Origin: Anaspis maculata
Taxonomy: Eukaryota; Arthropoda; Insecta; Coleoptera; Scraptiidae
Length of the DNA: 64,000 nucleotides
NCBI GenBank assembly: GCA_949128115.1
Contig: OX421965.1
Coordinates: 32,173,681-32,237,680 of the forward strand
Direction: 5' to 3'
This document shows positions 34,431-46,690 of the stretch, piece after piece (position 1 is the first letter of the stretch; each line of letters starts with the position of its first letter). The notes under the pieces were generated by a model, which did no database searches, had not been told where the DNA came from, and saw only the letters and a list, made by a program, of their open reading frames with translations. The position numbers and the translations under genes were made by a program.

Positions 34431-35561
34431 GTTTTCCACTTGCATGCATCCGTTGCAGCGCTGTGCTGCACATGAAAATTGTATGTTCATTTTGGTCTTT
34501 AGAAATTCATCCGCCATGGCTCACAGTGGGTGTAAAATGTAAGAATATAAATAAAAGGCGGTTTTCCCACAAAACGTTTGTAAAAATAATTCATTCAAGT
34601 CAAAACATTTACTCATACTCCTTTAGCAGATATTTACAAACCTTTACTATTTTACCTCTGACGACGGGAGACTAGAGGCTCCCGAAACTGCAGTTAGGAA
34701 TAATTTTTTATAAACGTTTTGTGGAAAGACCGCCTTTTATTTATATTTTTTCATTTTGGTATTTAATGTGAACCAAAATGATGAATATATGTTCTTCTTT
34801 AACTAAAATGCATCAAATCTCACAACTGCTGCAACAATAGGGTAGTGACCACCATAGAATAATATAAAAAAATCATACTAATCGAATGTAGAGCCTTAAT
34901 AACAGGACGACGCTTCGTGAAAATTCGAAAAAAAAAGTTCCAAGTTTCTCAAAATCTACCTTGAAAGTGGCTACTTTTGCGAACGATTTCAAATCTACCG
35001 AGCTGTAAGGCGGGCTGTAACGTTTCGATCTTTTGACAGTAGTGGGGATGACCCCACCTCCGTTGCCTGTGTGTCAGTGTTGACGTTGACGTTTGCCAGC
35101 ATAACATAATCATTGATGTCTGATGCAGTTTTGAAATATTCATAAATCATGAAAGATTTTACCAACTTTCCATATTTTCAAGCAAAGCAACTAAACAACA
35201 CGAATCACCGCACAGATACATAAAGCGTTAACAATGTAACAATCAGCTGTTATGAGCGTTGACGTTCTGTAGTGTTGTCAAGCCTGCTTCTCCGCCTATG
35301 AAAGATTGTGACATCATCGCGTCAAATTTGAAATGATCGAAAACTTTTATAATTTTTTTTACCAAGAAAACTTACGAAAAAAAATCTGTCAACTATATAG
35401 TGTCACTTATCAAGAAGTGAACTTTGAAGAAAAATAATTAAAAAAAATTCGGCCACTACCCTATTGCGACAACAGCTGTGACAGGTGTTATGGTATTCGC
35501 ATCAAAGTGTTGAAGTGGCGCACAGCGCTGCTGCAAAAAAGAATGCATGTAAGTGGAAAAC
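34431..35561. repeat. Fold-back element, ~1.13 kb, with MITE inserted in left arm
   Basis: Outer arms: GTTTTCCACTTGCATGCAT with GCAGCGCTGTGCTGCAC (34431-34471) against GTGGCGCACAGCGCTGCTGC with ATGCATGTAAGTGGAAAAC (35513-35561). Inner arms: CAATAGGGTAGTG at about 34837 against CACTACCCTATTG at about 35466. The left arm is lengthened by MITE A copy 2. Confidence 0.78.
34545..34746. mobile_element. MITE family A, copy 2 (interior inverted relative to copy 1)
   Basis: Same termini as copy 1 (ATATAAATAAAAGGCGG and mirror). The interior reads GGCTCCCGAAACTGCAGTTAG, the reverse complement orientation of copy 1. Yet the left flank GCTCACAGTGGGTGTAAAAT is in the same orientation as at copy 1. Confidence 0.8.
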
Positions 35562-36429
35562 GCATGCTAAGCTCAGTCCACGACATTTTCTGTAAGTTTT
35601 GAATTGGGCTGTAAACAACTGAACCTACTTACATATTCACAAGTACATATTCAAAAGTTTGGAAAAATATGTACATGTATTTGAATTAAGAATGTTTTTT
35701 TGTGTTGGGTGAGATGAGGCACCTCCAGTGTAAGTAATGCCGCTTTTAGGCAAAATTGGGTTGTTGAGTACAGAAAAAATAACAATAACTTGGGAAAATT
35801 ATTCCTTGTTGTTCATGGCTTGAGAGGTTACAATAATTTGTTTTTGAAAAAAACGGCCCAAGAAAATAGAAATTGTGAAATATTACAGTAGATTGGAAAT
35901 GTATAAATAAAATATGTATATCTTCAGCAGGACTTCTACCTCATCAAAACGCATACTAAGCGGATGTCTGATTCTCAACCTTGAGTAATAATTATGGAAA
36001 TCTGAAGTTATCTACCCTCCCTAATACGTAGTTCCGCATGAATTCATGAATGGATTCCACGTTATACGTTTTTGATGATTTTTTAAGCACTATTCGAACG
36101 GTTGTGGTAATTTTTCTGTTACATTGTTTTTTTTGTGTGTGTGATTCATCACTTGACGACTTTTTTTCAAATTATACAAAAACCGGATCTACTATAGAAA
36201 GTGTGTCCACTTACAATATAGGTAATTTTGAATTTCATTCGTGATTTTAATACCATTCTGGACATAAAAGATCATTAACGTGTATAGGTATACCGATACA
36301 TTGAAAATTGGAAAAATACGCTTTCACGATCGACGTGCACCTGTACACTTGAACAGTGAATACATGAATCTGCTATGCAGATAGCAGATAGGTATAGATA
36401 TTTGAATAATAGCTACCTACCTACTTATA
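35562..36429. other. Non-coding stretch, nothing recognised
   Basis: AT-rich. A 64-residue plus frame at 36050-36244 is hydrophobic and Cys-rich (LHCFFCVCDSSLDD) but begins nowhere convincing. Confidence 0.45.
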
Positions 36430-36560
36430 CGGGGTGTTTATAAGAGACTGTGATCGCGGCAGGCTTGGGTCAGGCCGAAAAACGTAGTAACAGGCGCAAT
36501 TGTGGTGATCGAGAGGGGATTCCAAAGGCGATGCGATCACAGACGTTTATAAACACCCGG
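36430..36560. mobile_element. TA-flanked MITE, 131 bp
   Basis: CGGGGTGTTTATAA at 36430 mirrors TTATAAACACCCGG ending at 36560, followed inward by TGTGATCGC/GCGATCACA. TA lies immediately outside on both sides. No ORF. Confidence 0.75.
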
Positions 36561-36828
36561 TACCTTGCTATACTTCGAGAGGACGTATAGCGCAAAATTA
36601 GATATGTAATCGGTTTTAAATCGTAATTATTATTACCAACAGAATTAATGGGTAAACCTCACAATCTAAATAATTGTACACAATTCCGAGCAACCCGAGA
36701 AAATAACGAGCGATTTGTAACACACTTCTCGACGAGTGTGTCGTAATTTATCAAATCCACAGTGTATAGTAGTAGTTGAGTATCGCAAAATTTACCATTT
36801 ACCTACGTTAATTTTCTTATCCGCAATT

Positions 36829-37017
36829 ATGTTATTATCATTTTTATTTATTGAGAAACCAGCGCATTCACAAGAAGTGGTAGCCAAAGGATCGAGTCAA
36901 GGTCGCCGCCGGCTGGCTTTTACTTCTTCATCAGAACGTGCACAATTTTCGCTTTATTCCATTGCACTAGATAATGGTGGATATGGCAGCAAAACTCTCG
37001 CAAGCTCCCTTACATAA
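36829..37017 (+). CDS. Candidate small secreted peptide (62 aa), unconfirmed
   Basis: ATG at 36829, stop TAA at 37015. The N-terminus MLLSFLFIEKPAHSQ is hydrophobic and could be a short signal peptide. If translation began in an upstream exon, the hydrophobic segment would lengthen (PTLIFLSAIMLLSFLF). The sequence SSQGRRRL follows: Gly before three Arg is the form of an amidation-plus-convertase site in neuropeptide precursors. The remainder is Ser-rich and unrecognised. No promoter, Kozak or polyadenylation signal stands out, and the frame could be chance. Against chance, it is balanced in composition and outside any recognised repeat. Confidence 0.3.
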   Translation: MLLSFLFIEKPAHSQEVVAKGSSQGRRRLAFTSSSERAQFSLYSIALDNGGYGSKTLASSLT

Positions 37018-38990
37018 CCAAAGGAAATATCATGTAGGTAGATGGTTTATGTATGTTTCATTGCTTAAGCATCACCAATACCGATAACTTACATTATGCC
37101 TCTACCTTACGTAGTTGAAAAAAGTTGGGAGAAGTTGGAAAAAGTTGGAAAAAATGAGAAAAAATGGGAAAGCTTGAGAATGGTTCGAAAATGTAGAAAA
37201 AGTTGTGAAAGAAGATGTGGAAACATCAACGTTGACGTTCATTTTTGATGGAGACTTTACCTGAACGACAAAAGTAAAACGTTGATTGATGTCAAAAAAA
37301 TTATCGTTGAGTGAACGGAAATTTAGGAGGGTTTGTTTAGCATTAGTGATGGTTCGAAACAGGCTTTGGTTGAAAAATGAATGTTTTATTACACTGTTGA
37401 TGGAAATGTTCCCAAGACGTACAAGTGAAGCGTTACATTAATACTAAAAATGATCGTTGGCCGGGGGCGTGTGCGTGCCACGTGCCACCCAAAATGTGCA
37501 TATTTCCTCAGTAAGTCAAGGCCAAGCCCAAGAGAGGGCGCCCTGGCTTCTTATACACCGCTTTGGCCAGGGCCAGTTCAGCTAAATACAAAAGTAGTAT
37601 AGCCCAGTTTCATCAAATCGGATCAGTCAAAACTAGCTATTCGCGAATGACCTTATTTGGGAAAATGGCCTCTTCGATCTTCGTGGAGGAAGTTTTAGGG
37701 AATTAATTATTTGAGGGGGTCCAAGTTGCCGCAGGCAACGTAGGCAGTCACGTCGATTGGTGACACATCAAAACTGTCACTTTGCTGTCTTGTACAGTCC
37801 ACTACTAGCAAACTTTTGTTCCTGTGAACCCTTGGGACCCCGTAGGCTCTTTATTGGGCCCCATGTTGATGCCCAGCGTCGGCGCAGACCTTTCTCTAAA
37901 TCATCCATACCGGGTTGCCACCCCTATTACAATTGTGATAAATCTATTACTTTTGACTCTTGGCTATAACGCTATTACTTACCGTATAACATCTATTACC
38001 TTTTCCTTTTACCATTTTCACGTTCGATCTGAGTTCTCTTGGTAAGAAACTTTCAAATTCCAAAAAGAAAGGATTTTTCTTCGATCCACGTTTCCCAGAA
38101 GACTTCTGCGCATACCTGTGAAGGCGAACGTGGCCATATCACAACTATTTGTGCTACCACTGTATGTGCTAGGTAGGTACCTACCTACTTTGTAAACACG
38201 TTTCAGAGCTGTTTTGTGATTTTTTCTTGAAACAAAAGATGTTCGCCACCGGCCCCGATGCCGGCGAAGAGCCTCCGCCCCACGGACCCACCGCAGTTCG
38301 GTCGATTTTCATTCCGAATTTCGATCTATTACATTTCATATCGAATCTGTTACAAAAAAACGAATAAGGCTGAGGCTAGTACTCAAAATTTCCGTTAGGT
38401 GGCAACTCTGCATCCATAGCTTCCGCCCAAGGAAGAGCAACAGACTGTCACAGACGCACGGAGGGAAACACACAACAAGCCAGCCTGCCAGCCAAGAAAA
38501 AGTCACCTCGGGCTGGCTATGCAGAGTCAACCACCACCTACCTTTTCTCCTCGCTTTTTTTCTAAAGATTTTCCGCTTGGACTTCAGCTGGAGATCCTCA
38601 TTTTTCATTCTAATAAGCTCGCCGTGGATACCTTTGTGTTCAGGACGCAAACGTTGCCTTTTTTTACCGCAATCACAATGTAATGCATTGCTGGGGGCGT
38701 AGTCTCTCAGCTGCGCACCTCTGGAGCTAGATCTACTACAAGCCTGCTATATACACTAACCATGACATGAAACAAGAGACACAAATGCAAACCCCTTTTC
38801 ACATTATTTCTACTTGTCAAATTTCCATGTCAATGATGTGGGTATTGCATTGCAGGTATCTACTTGTGCCCACCTAGGCTACTGGACGTCGGAGTATGTG
38901 TTCCTTTAAAAAAATTCCTCCACGATCAAGTACCGAGCTCTACACCTGGTGTTTTTTTTTTAAATGTAAATTGCCTATAGTCCATAACAT
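37018..38990. other. Non-coding stretch, nothing recognised
   Basis: Includes a purine-rich GTTGGAAAAAGTTGGAAAAA short repeat at about 37120-37160 and the palindromic string TAGGTAGGTACCTACCTA at about 38171. Overlapping 60-100 residue frames at 37757-38045 and 38336-38650 show no domain. Confidence 0.45.
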
Positions 38991-38992
38991 TT

Positions 38993-39413
38993 GAGGACAG
39001 AGTTATATTGGTGAAACACGGCGTGGCAGAATCAATCAGTGTAGGTTTATTCCTTGACAGAAATTTAACCATTTGGGTCTTTTTGGAAAGCTACAAGGAT
39101 GTACTTTGGTTTGAGCCCATAGACATTTTCGAAATCCAAGAATTATTTTCTCAAACTAGATTTTTTTTTTATTTCAAAAATATCTATAAGCTCGAACCAA
39201 AGCACATCCATGTAGCTTTCCAAAAAGACCTGAATGATAGATTTCTGTCAAGGAATAAACTCAGACGGATTGATTCCGCAACGCCTCATTTTACGTCTCT
39301 TTCGAAAGCTTTCGAAAACTTTCGAGACCAAAATGGTAAAAATCCGTCAAGGAATGAACTCAGACGGATTGATTTCGCAACGCTCATTTTACCAATTCAA
39401 CATCGTCGTTAAG
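38993..39413. mobile_element. MITE family B, copy 3 with internal partial duplication
   Basis: Starts GAGGACAGAGTTATATTGGTG and ends CCAATTCAACATCGTCGTTAAG. The right part is duplicated: AAACTCAGACGGATTGATT at about 39257 and GAACTCAGACGGATTGATT at about 39355, each followed by CCGCAACGCCTCATTTTAC-like sequence. Confidence 0.65.
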
Positions 39414-39704
39414 TCGAGAATTGAGCAACTCCGGGCGAGTCCATCCGTCAATAAATTCAAGTGCAGAAAGTCAAATAATAAGTAAACAATATTAAGGGAA
39501 CAACGGGAGTTCTAGACCAATTTTAAGGCCATAAGGTAGTTGTATATCTGGTTGCATAGCTTTTTAGTGTTATCTCTGGTAACCAGAATGAGGCCTGTCT
39601 TTGTGTATATCTGGTTGCATAACTTTTTCTGACATTAGTGCCATTTTAATATTTCTCAGGGTAGCTATTCTTGAACGTGTGGGAAAAACTCTCTGGGAGT
39701 TTTA

Positions 39705-40721
39705 TACAAGGTGGCCCAACGAAAACAGAACAGAGGGGTTTTCGGGTATTTCACCTCATTTTTTTGAAAAAAGCTCGAACGGGTCGATCTTTATATTGAG
39801 GGGGACATCTGAAACATACATTGACAGATTTCTATCTTTAGCCCCCTGACCCCCACCCACCCCAACTTCAAAGTTTGAAATAACACCACCCACTTTGCGA
39901 TACATCAAATTGGAGAGAATTGAATTCTCTTTCTAAAAAAATATTTCCAGAATTTCTCAACCCCACCCCCCTTCTTCCTAAAATTATCAGAGTTTCCAAT
40001 GTAATATTTTTGATCTCCTAATTCTCTTCAGTACAGTGAACGTCATCATGTACAGCGTCGAGGGAGAAAATTTTCTGTGTAAAAAATGCCACTCAAATTC
40101 ACCCCTTCACTCCCCCACCCCAACTTCAAAATGTAAAATGACACTACTCACTTTGTGATACATCAAATCGAAGGGAATTGAATTCTCTTCCTGAATAAAA
40201 TAGTTCCAGAATTTAAAAAAAAACTCCTTTTCCCCTAAAATACCCCGAATGATCTATTTATCAGGAGAGGGGTTGAAAATTTCAAGAAAATTGTTTTCAG
40301 AAAGAGAAATCAATTTCCTTTTATTTGATGTATCACAAAGTAGGTGGTGTCTGTTAAGTTTTGAAATTGGGGTGGGGGAGAGGAAAGGGGTGAATTTGGA
40401 CAACACTCTTCTCCACCGAAAATCACCTCTTAAGATTATTTAGGATGACAATGATTAAATTGAAGAGATGAAGAGAATAAGGGGTCGAGAATATAAAATG
40501 GGACAATCAGAGAAATTTAGGAAGATGGGGGGTGGGGTTGAGAATTTTGAAAATATCTTTCTCAGAGAAAGAATTTGATATTCTTCAATTTGATGTATCG
40601 CAAAGTAGATGGTGTCATTTGAAATTCCAAAGTTGAGGTGAGTAGGGGTGAGGGGGCTGAAGATAGAAATTTTCCAATGTATGTTTCAGATGTCCCCCTC
40701 GATACAAAAATCGACCTGGTA
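39705..40721. repeat. C-rich fold-back family, copy 1 (right end truncated)
   Basis: Starts TACAAGGTGGCCCAACG. The mirrored arms carry GAGGGGGACATCTGAAACAT, then a CCCCCACCCACCCC tract, then ACTTTGCGATACATCAAAT, with their complements on the right. The right arm stops at ATCGACCTG (40721) and lacks the terminal ~75 bases. Centre near 40215. Confidence 0.85.
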
Positions 40722-41009
40722 ACTTCTTAGTGTCAAATCCGGTAGGCTCATTGGTTACGCGCGTAAAATTTGAATTTTGACATCTGACAAGAATTTTTGG
40801 TAAGGAAGTAAGTAGTAGGTAGTGAGGGTCTTGAATTGTTCGGCACACTTCAGCTGATTCCAAAAAAAGAATCAATGATGGTATTTTTTCAGAAATTTTT
40901 TCCACACGCTATATTCCAGATGATCAATACAAAATCTACATTTTGGTTTCCGTGTTCTATCGGACCAAGGATAAACTCAGGACCGGACTCCAGACCGGAA
41001 TTGTAGGTA

Positions 41010-41213
41010 TACAGGATGACTTTTTCAACCAAAACTCGAAAAACTAAATTTTCAGTACGGTCCTGCATTTTTTTTATAAATGAATAGAGCGCTACAAAGA
41101 CCTTCAGTGGTAAAATACACCTGCAAAATTTTTGTTGATTCAATTGATTTACTTACGACTCATGAGATATGGTCAATCAAAGTTTTTGGTCAAACAACAT
41201 AAATCATCTTGTA
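41010..41213. repeat. Small fold-back, TA-CAGGATG ends
   Basis: TACAGGATGACTTTTTCAAC at 41010 mirrors CAACATAAATCATCTTGTA ending at 41213, with ACCAAAAACT-like mirrored interior. Confidence 0.6.
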
Positions 41214-41426
41214 TATCGGAAACGGAGGAAATCAGGAAAATTTCGAATGCAGCTTTTGATCTGCCCCGAAAAAGTCCACTTACCCGTAGACTATATCGGT
41301 TACTTTGTGTGGCTGTGGCACCCTGTATAGCGCCGGTAAAGCTAAGGATCTGGTCGTGGGTTACATTAAATCGATACCGTTTCTTAATCTCGGCATTGTT
41401 AATAAACAATAAGCCGTGGTGATTCT

Positions 41427-41848
41427 GAGGTGTCTATATCGCGGTATTGCTGGCGCCTAAGAACTCGCTCCATTTGTTTAATGATTTGTTTTTCATTGCT
41501 GGATGCCTGGATGTCGCGATATGGTGAAGATTGTTAAGCATTTTTGCCGTAAAAGGAGAGACGGAAAACTTTTGAATGTTCACGCAGCAACAGTAAAATT
41601 ATTGTTTTTCAAACTCGCTTAATAGCAGGCCAACCTGGTTTGGCCAACGCCAACCATACATCAACGTTCAACGAACATTTTTGGCGAACCCAACCATGGT
41701 GTCCGAAGAGAATGGGAACTTGTAAGTATCTAATTGTCTAAAATTTTGAATCTGGAGTATAGCAGCGCCAGATGGAATACTGATTAAAGGACAACAAACA
41801 CGCAAATATAAATATTGCGCCTCTCAGGGCCACATAGCGGACACCTCG
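41427..41848. repeat. Inverted-repeat-bounded segment (~420 bp)
   Basis: GAGGTGTCTATATCGCGG at 41427 against CCACATAGCGGACACCTC ending at 41848, with a second pair TGCTGGCGCC/AGCAGCGCCA inside. Possibly a MITE. No target duplication identified. Confidence 0.4.
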
Positions 41849-42308
41849 CATTTTCAATGAAACAAAGCTCTCCGACTATCACAACATCAGACGGTCGAAC
41901 AGAAACTGCACAGACACGTGTTTCGCCGCTATTTGGGGCTCATCAGTGCGCAGGCATTCAGTCCAACCAATACTGTTTGATGATATAATTCAACTGAACT
42001 TGGTGGAATTGAGCGAAAGTAACGAAAACCGGCGTGAAAAATGAAGTCGTTATTAGTTCAAATGATTCAGTTCAAACATTAGCGAATAAATGACTATCTG
42101 CTCATTCAATTCGATATTTGTGCAGGCTCAGTGTAAACTAGTGAACAGAATTTGAACATCATTCGAATTATAAGATGTGAGGTGAAACATTTATTTCAAC
42201 TCTGGAATAAACTAACGGTCCCATTTTGAATTTGATTCGAGTTTTGTCGAATAGGTACCAGCACGCTATTTAACACGTTCGTCAATGATTCAGTTCTAAA
42301 TGTTTGAG

Positions 42309-42330
42309 GAAAAAAAAAAAAAAAAAAAAA
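42309..42330. repeat. Poly(A) run
   Basis: About 21 consecutive A at 42309-42330. Similar CCATGGGATGGT strings follow at 42348 and 42392. Confidence 0.85.
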
Positions 42331-42399
42331 GAGCAATAGAATTCAGCCATGGGATGGTGTACATGCAAAATGATTACATAATAATCAATACCATGGGAT

Positions 42400-43685
42400 G
42401 GTTTACCGTAAGGATGTTCTGTAGTCTTTCGTAGTAGTTGTTAGGCTCGAAAAAAGTACATGAATATGCCAAGTTGCGAAGTGCTTATACCTGCAAAGTA
42501 ATGACTAATGACGATCCTATAATAACAATAATAGTGAGCAACAACAACCAGGCAATTGCTCTAAAGGTGAGGCTTCATGTAATTACCGTTATAAAAAAAA
42601 TGTACCTAAATACGGCTCTTCGCTCATACCTACCAACTTTTAGGCGAAAAAAAATCTTGCGTGTTTTCAAACGTGTTGTAAAGATCCAAGAAAGCTGGCT
42701 ATAATTGTGTTGAAATGTCTTGTTTAAAGCCGAATGTTTATAGCTAATTGACTTTTTCCAGCACACACAATAAGTGAGACAAGGCGGTAGTTAGCCCTAG
42801 TTAAGACATCGTGTAGAGGTCTACTAAAAAGGTTTAAATGTTATAAGCAGCTGTAGTATTCATCGCATAACTTTTTGCTTGACAGCATTTTGGTATGGGC
42901 GTGTGCGATTTCATTGGTCATTCAAGTAGAGCAAATGATACGCTTTTATGTAATGAAAAAATCGGCAGCATTATATAAAAATAGGTTTCCGTTTCTCATA
43001 CATACCTACTTATGCTTAGGTATAGTTTCCACTTTGATGCAACTGATCCTATAGTATTTCTTGTCGGGAAGAAAAATAGAAAGTTATTTGTGCTACCGAT
43101 ATTTTCATAATTTTGTATGCTTATTAAACGGTGTAGGTAACGGTATTAATTATTGTTGATTACAAAACGTCATAATATACATAGGGTGTTGCGTCAAGCT
43201 AGATGTGTGCTTCTTTTCAAAACAGAGTATATAGGATGTCATCTGAAACATTCCTGTATTATTGATACAAATGATACCTACCGTAGGTATAAGTAAATAT
43301 CGGCCTGATTCTATAAGGGAATGGTTATGGTAAATCACCGTGCTCACTATCAAATTGCTATGGCGACAGCCAATAGAAAAAAAATAGTACGCTGATTTTT
43401 TGATGATTTCCAATGATCTTCAAATGACTTCCGAAGATTTCCAATAATGACACCTTAGGATTTCCAAATATTTGCGATGATTCCCAAAGTTTTCCAATGA
43501 TTTTCACTGATTTCCATGAATATAGAGTACACTTGCTCTAGTTTTTCCAAAGCGGTTTACCCCTTGTGATCGTGAATCATTCAATATTTTGATCAACAAT
43601 GATTATTATCTTTTTGACCAGTAACACATCATATTGATATAATATACCGAGTGAATCACAAAATACGTAACCAGGGGGTGGGTAT
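42400..43685. other. Non-coding stretch, nothing recognised
   Basis: Short ACAATAATAGTGAGCAACAACAACC-like low-complexity sequence near 42526, and a TTTCCAATGA/TTTCCGAAGA short repeat at 43400-43520. No exon candidate. Confidence 0.45.
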
Positions 43686-43827
43686 ACGCCGGGATGCTCA
43701 CTTCGAGTTTGACTTCAAACTTGGTTTGGTTGCCATTATTGCCATATATTCAATTGTTGCAACAATAATTATTCCTATAGTAACCAAACCGGGTTAAAAA
43801 TTGAGCTCGAAGTGAGCAACCCGGCGT
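43686..43827. mobile_element. MITE-like palindrome, 142 bp
   Basis: ACGCCGGGATGCTCACTTCG at 43686 mirrors CGAAGTGAGCAACCCGGCGT ending at 43827, with the pair TTGGTTTGGTT/AACCAAACC inside. Confidence 0.75.
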
Positions 43828-44370
43828 CAGAAACACAATTTCCATACTAAATTGGCTTAATGACCGAATAGCGGAGGGTTTTCTTTGATGGTGAGAAAAA
43901 AATCTGACTTCGGGTATACCTATATCTCGTCAAAATATGACAATGTATAGTATTTTGCAAATTTTAGCCTATAATCACCCAACGGCATCTTCCTGAAGTA
44001 CGTTCACTCCTAGTGTGACTCGAGTTGGCTGGGAGTCTTGGTACAAATACCACCAGACGGAACATGTTCCACGTTTGGTACATCTAGATGGGAAGCACCG
44101 ACATCATTGACCGACGCGACATCTTTGATCTGGACGCGACAGATGACATTATTCAGAAATGGAAAAGAGGCAGCGTAAATCGTAATCGATCGTACGATAT
44201 CTCTGCAGAGAGATAAAATAAAACATGGATGCATGAATGAAACGACACAGAGAGAGACATATGACAACGGAGTGCTGGATGACAGCTGACGGTGCGTCAT
44301 TTTTCGCATCCGTTTCCTGTGTGCCTTTCGATGGCACAAAATTTCAGGTGATCCACGGGACGGCACAAAA

Positions 44371-44503
44371 CCAGGGACCCTATTCTTGAAACGGGGAACG
44401 GAGTTCACATGTCTAGTTGCTAGGCAAGGGCCAATCATAGCTCTCCTTGCGTAGCAACACCGTATGAGAACTTTGTTCCCCGTTTCAAGAATAAGGCTCC
44501 AGG
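44371..44503. mobile_element. MITE-like palindrome, 133 bp
   Basis: CCAGGGACCCTATTCTTG with AAACGGGGAACGGAGTTC mirrors GAACTTTGTTCCCCGTTTC with AAGAATAAGGCTCCAGG. Flanked by an imperfect repeated block (AGCACCG and TAGATGG strings near 44095 and 44520). The 194-residue minus frame across this area is not a gene. Confidence 0.7.
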
Positions 44504-44631
44504 TAGGAACACGTAGATGGAGAGCACCGTTTGAAACCCGCACATGCGCAAATGACAGGTGTACCAAACTTGGAGCTAGGTGGAAAGCACCCATAGCTCA
44601 CTCGAGCCACATGAGGACTTAACGCATTTCC

Positions 44632-44776
44632 CTTGTCAAATTTTGAAAGAATCCGACCAGTGGCGTAGGAGTTATGGGAGTTATGCATTGAATCAACTTT
44701 TTTTCGACTTTGCTTCCAAATTATTGACCCCAATAACTCCTTCGCCACTGGTACGATTCCATCAAAATTTGACAAG
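44632..44776. mobile_element. MITE-like palindrome, 145 bp
   Basis: CTTGTCAAATTTTG mirrors CAAAATTTGACAAG, and CCAGTGGCGTAGGAGTTAT mirrors ATAACTCCTTCGCCACTGG. Confidence 0.72.
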
Positions 44777-46200
44777 TAGGTAGGTAAGTTCAACAAACCA
44801 GTCTATGCTGAATTCCAGCTAATTTTGTCAACAGGTTCTTGAGCTACTCATTTTTGAAAACCAGAAAAAATGAATTTCGCCACACCTCGTCTGGGCAAGT
44901 ATACTCTCTTGAGTGGTAGGAATCATTAGTCGCGCTGCGCTCATTTACTGTATACATACTCACTAAATGTTATCGCACGGTACAAACTTCCACCGATTAG
45001 CAAATTACACCAGGAAAATTCAAAATTTTCACGAGTAACTACCTAATATCTTAAATAAAAAAAAATGAAAGTTTTCTTATGAGCTATGAAGAAATAAGGA
45101 GAAATAAGAAATCACCCTCGAGTGTATCTTACGAAAAACAAAACATTAGGAGCACCACGATCATACTAAGGATTGTCGTGATGATGTCGATTTATTTTCT
45201 GCGTTTCAAAATCGTATTGATGTGTCCATAAACGGGCCGCCAATACCTAATCTAATTATAATTACTATTATTACAACGTGTAATCCGCATTCAATTAAGT
45301 TTTTTTCATGTCCATAGCGTTCAGGTACAAGCCGAGCTATTAAAAATTACCTAGAGCGAAATTGCTTTGGCCACATTACTAAATAGGTTTTCTTTCCGCT
45401 TGATGAACTTCAATCACCCGTCAATCAAGCCGTGTGTAGTCATGGATACTGGCTATATTAATTCATCGGTTTTTCATCACCCCGGTAATTGTTCCACATC
45501 CTAACAATGTGTTGGCACTTGAGGCAGGAAATGTAGCAAATTTGCGCGTTACATAAGACGTTTGCGTTTGGCACTCTCCAGTGCAATAATTACTTAATTT
45601 TGGTACCTTTTAAGGGCAAACATTACGACAAGTTTCAGTTCAAAGAGTCCAATCGGTTTTTTCGCAGACCAATTTCAGTCATCACCTGACAGTTCGGCTG
45701 TCTAAATAAATCACTTTAGGCGTAATAAGGTGAAAGAAAAAAGTACACCGGTAGTGACAGAAATTAGTGACGAAACTGATGTAACCAGGCTGTGGAATCC
45801 AGAAGCACTGAAATCTCCATATCGATGATTAGCATAATTAAACACTAATTCAATCGGTTCGATCGGTTTTTAAACTTTTACACTAATGTAATCTGTAGAA
45901 GTAAGCATTAGCGTAAAATTTGCATTTGTCTTCAAAATAAAGTTGTACCGTTTCGCACTTACCTAGTATATCAAGCCTTAGGAGTGCTTGTGATTAGACA
46001 AAATTATTCATCGCAGAGGTTTTGGGAATACATGGGAAGAAAATAATCTCGTAGTCGCAGAATGAAATCAGGTAGGTATTCAAATTTTTTCAGGTGATTC
46101 AGATATTGGATTTGATATAATTTTTGAAAAATGTACAGGTGTCCAAGAGGTACGCCTTACAATGAAGATCATAAATGCATGAACGGTACTAGTTAGCGCA
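44777..46200. other. Non-coding stretch, nothing recognised
   Basis: Unique-looking AT-rich sequence without long ORF, splice pair or inverted repeat that I could find. Confidence 0.5.
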
Positions 46201-46214
46201 TTTTTGGAATAAAA

Positions 46215-46690
46215 TGACGCTCATATGGCCGGTTTGTCTGTCTGTCCGTCTGTCCCTTCGTCTGTCCGTCCATCTGTCCATGTAGAAATTAAGGAGTTGA
46301 ACTTCTCCTCGAGGAATAAAGCTAGAGCCTTAGAACTTTTTTTGTTAGATAGCTGATGTCCCCAAGGGTGGCCAATGGGCATTATTTTTTTATTCATACA
46401 TAGCTATCATTACTATAATCAAAAAACAGATATTTACTGTGCACTTCTAAAAGTTGAACTCCTCGGGGAATCAAGCTAGAGCCTTGGAACTTCTTCCGAT
46501 GCATAGCTGATGTCGCCAAGGGTGGCCAATGGGCATTATTTCTTTTTTTATACACAGAGTCATCATTATTATCATCACAAAACAAACATTTCCTGTGCAC
46601 TTCTAAGAAGTTGAACTCCTCCTCGGGGAATGGATATAGAGTCCTGGAACTTGTGGTGGATAGCTTAGATCCTCGTGGGTTGCCAGTGGG
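46215..46690. repeat. Tandem ~157-bp units with TGTC-rich head
   Basis: A TGTCTGTCTGTCCGTCTGTC head at about 46229 precedes units starting GTTGAAC at 46296, 46453 and 46610 (period 157). Each has CTAGAGCCTTGGAAC-like and GGGTGGCCAATGGGCA-like strings. The same order occurs at 56882-57240. Confidence 0.82.

Noticed and set aside
44010..44594. 194-aa minus-strand ORF
   Set aside because: Runs across a MITE palindrome and a repeated block; composition not protein-like; no motif.
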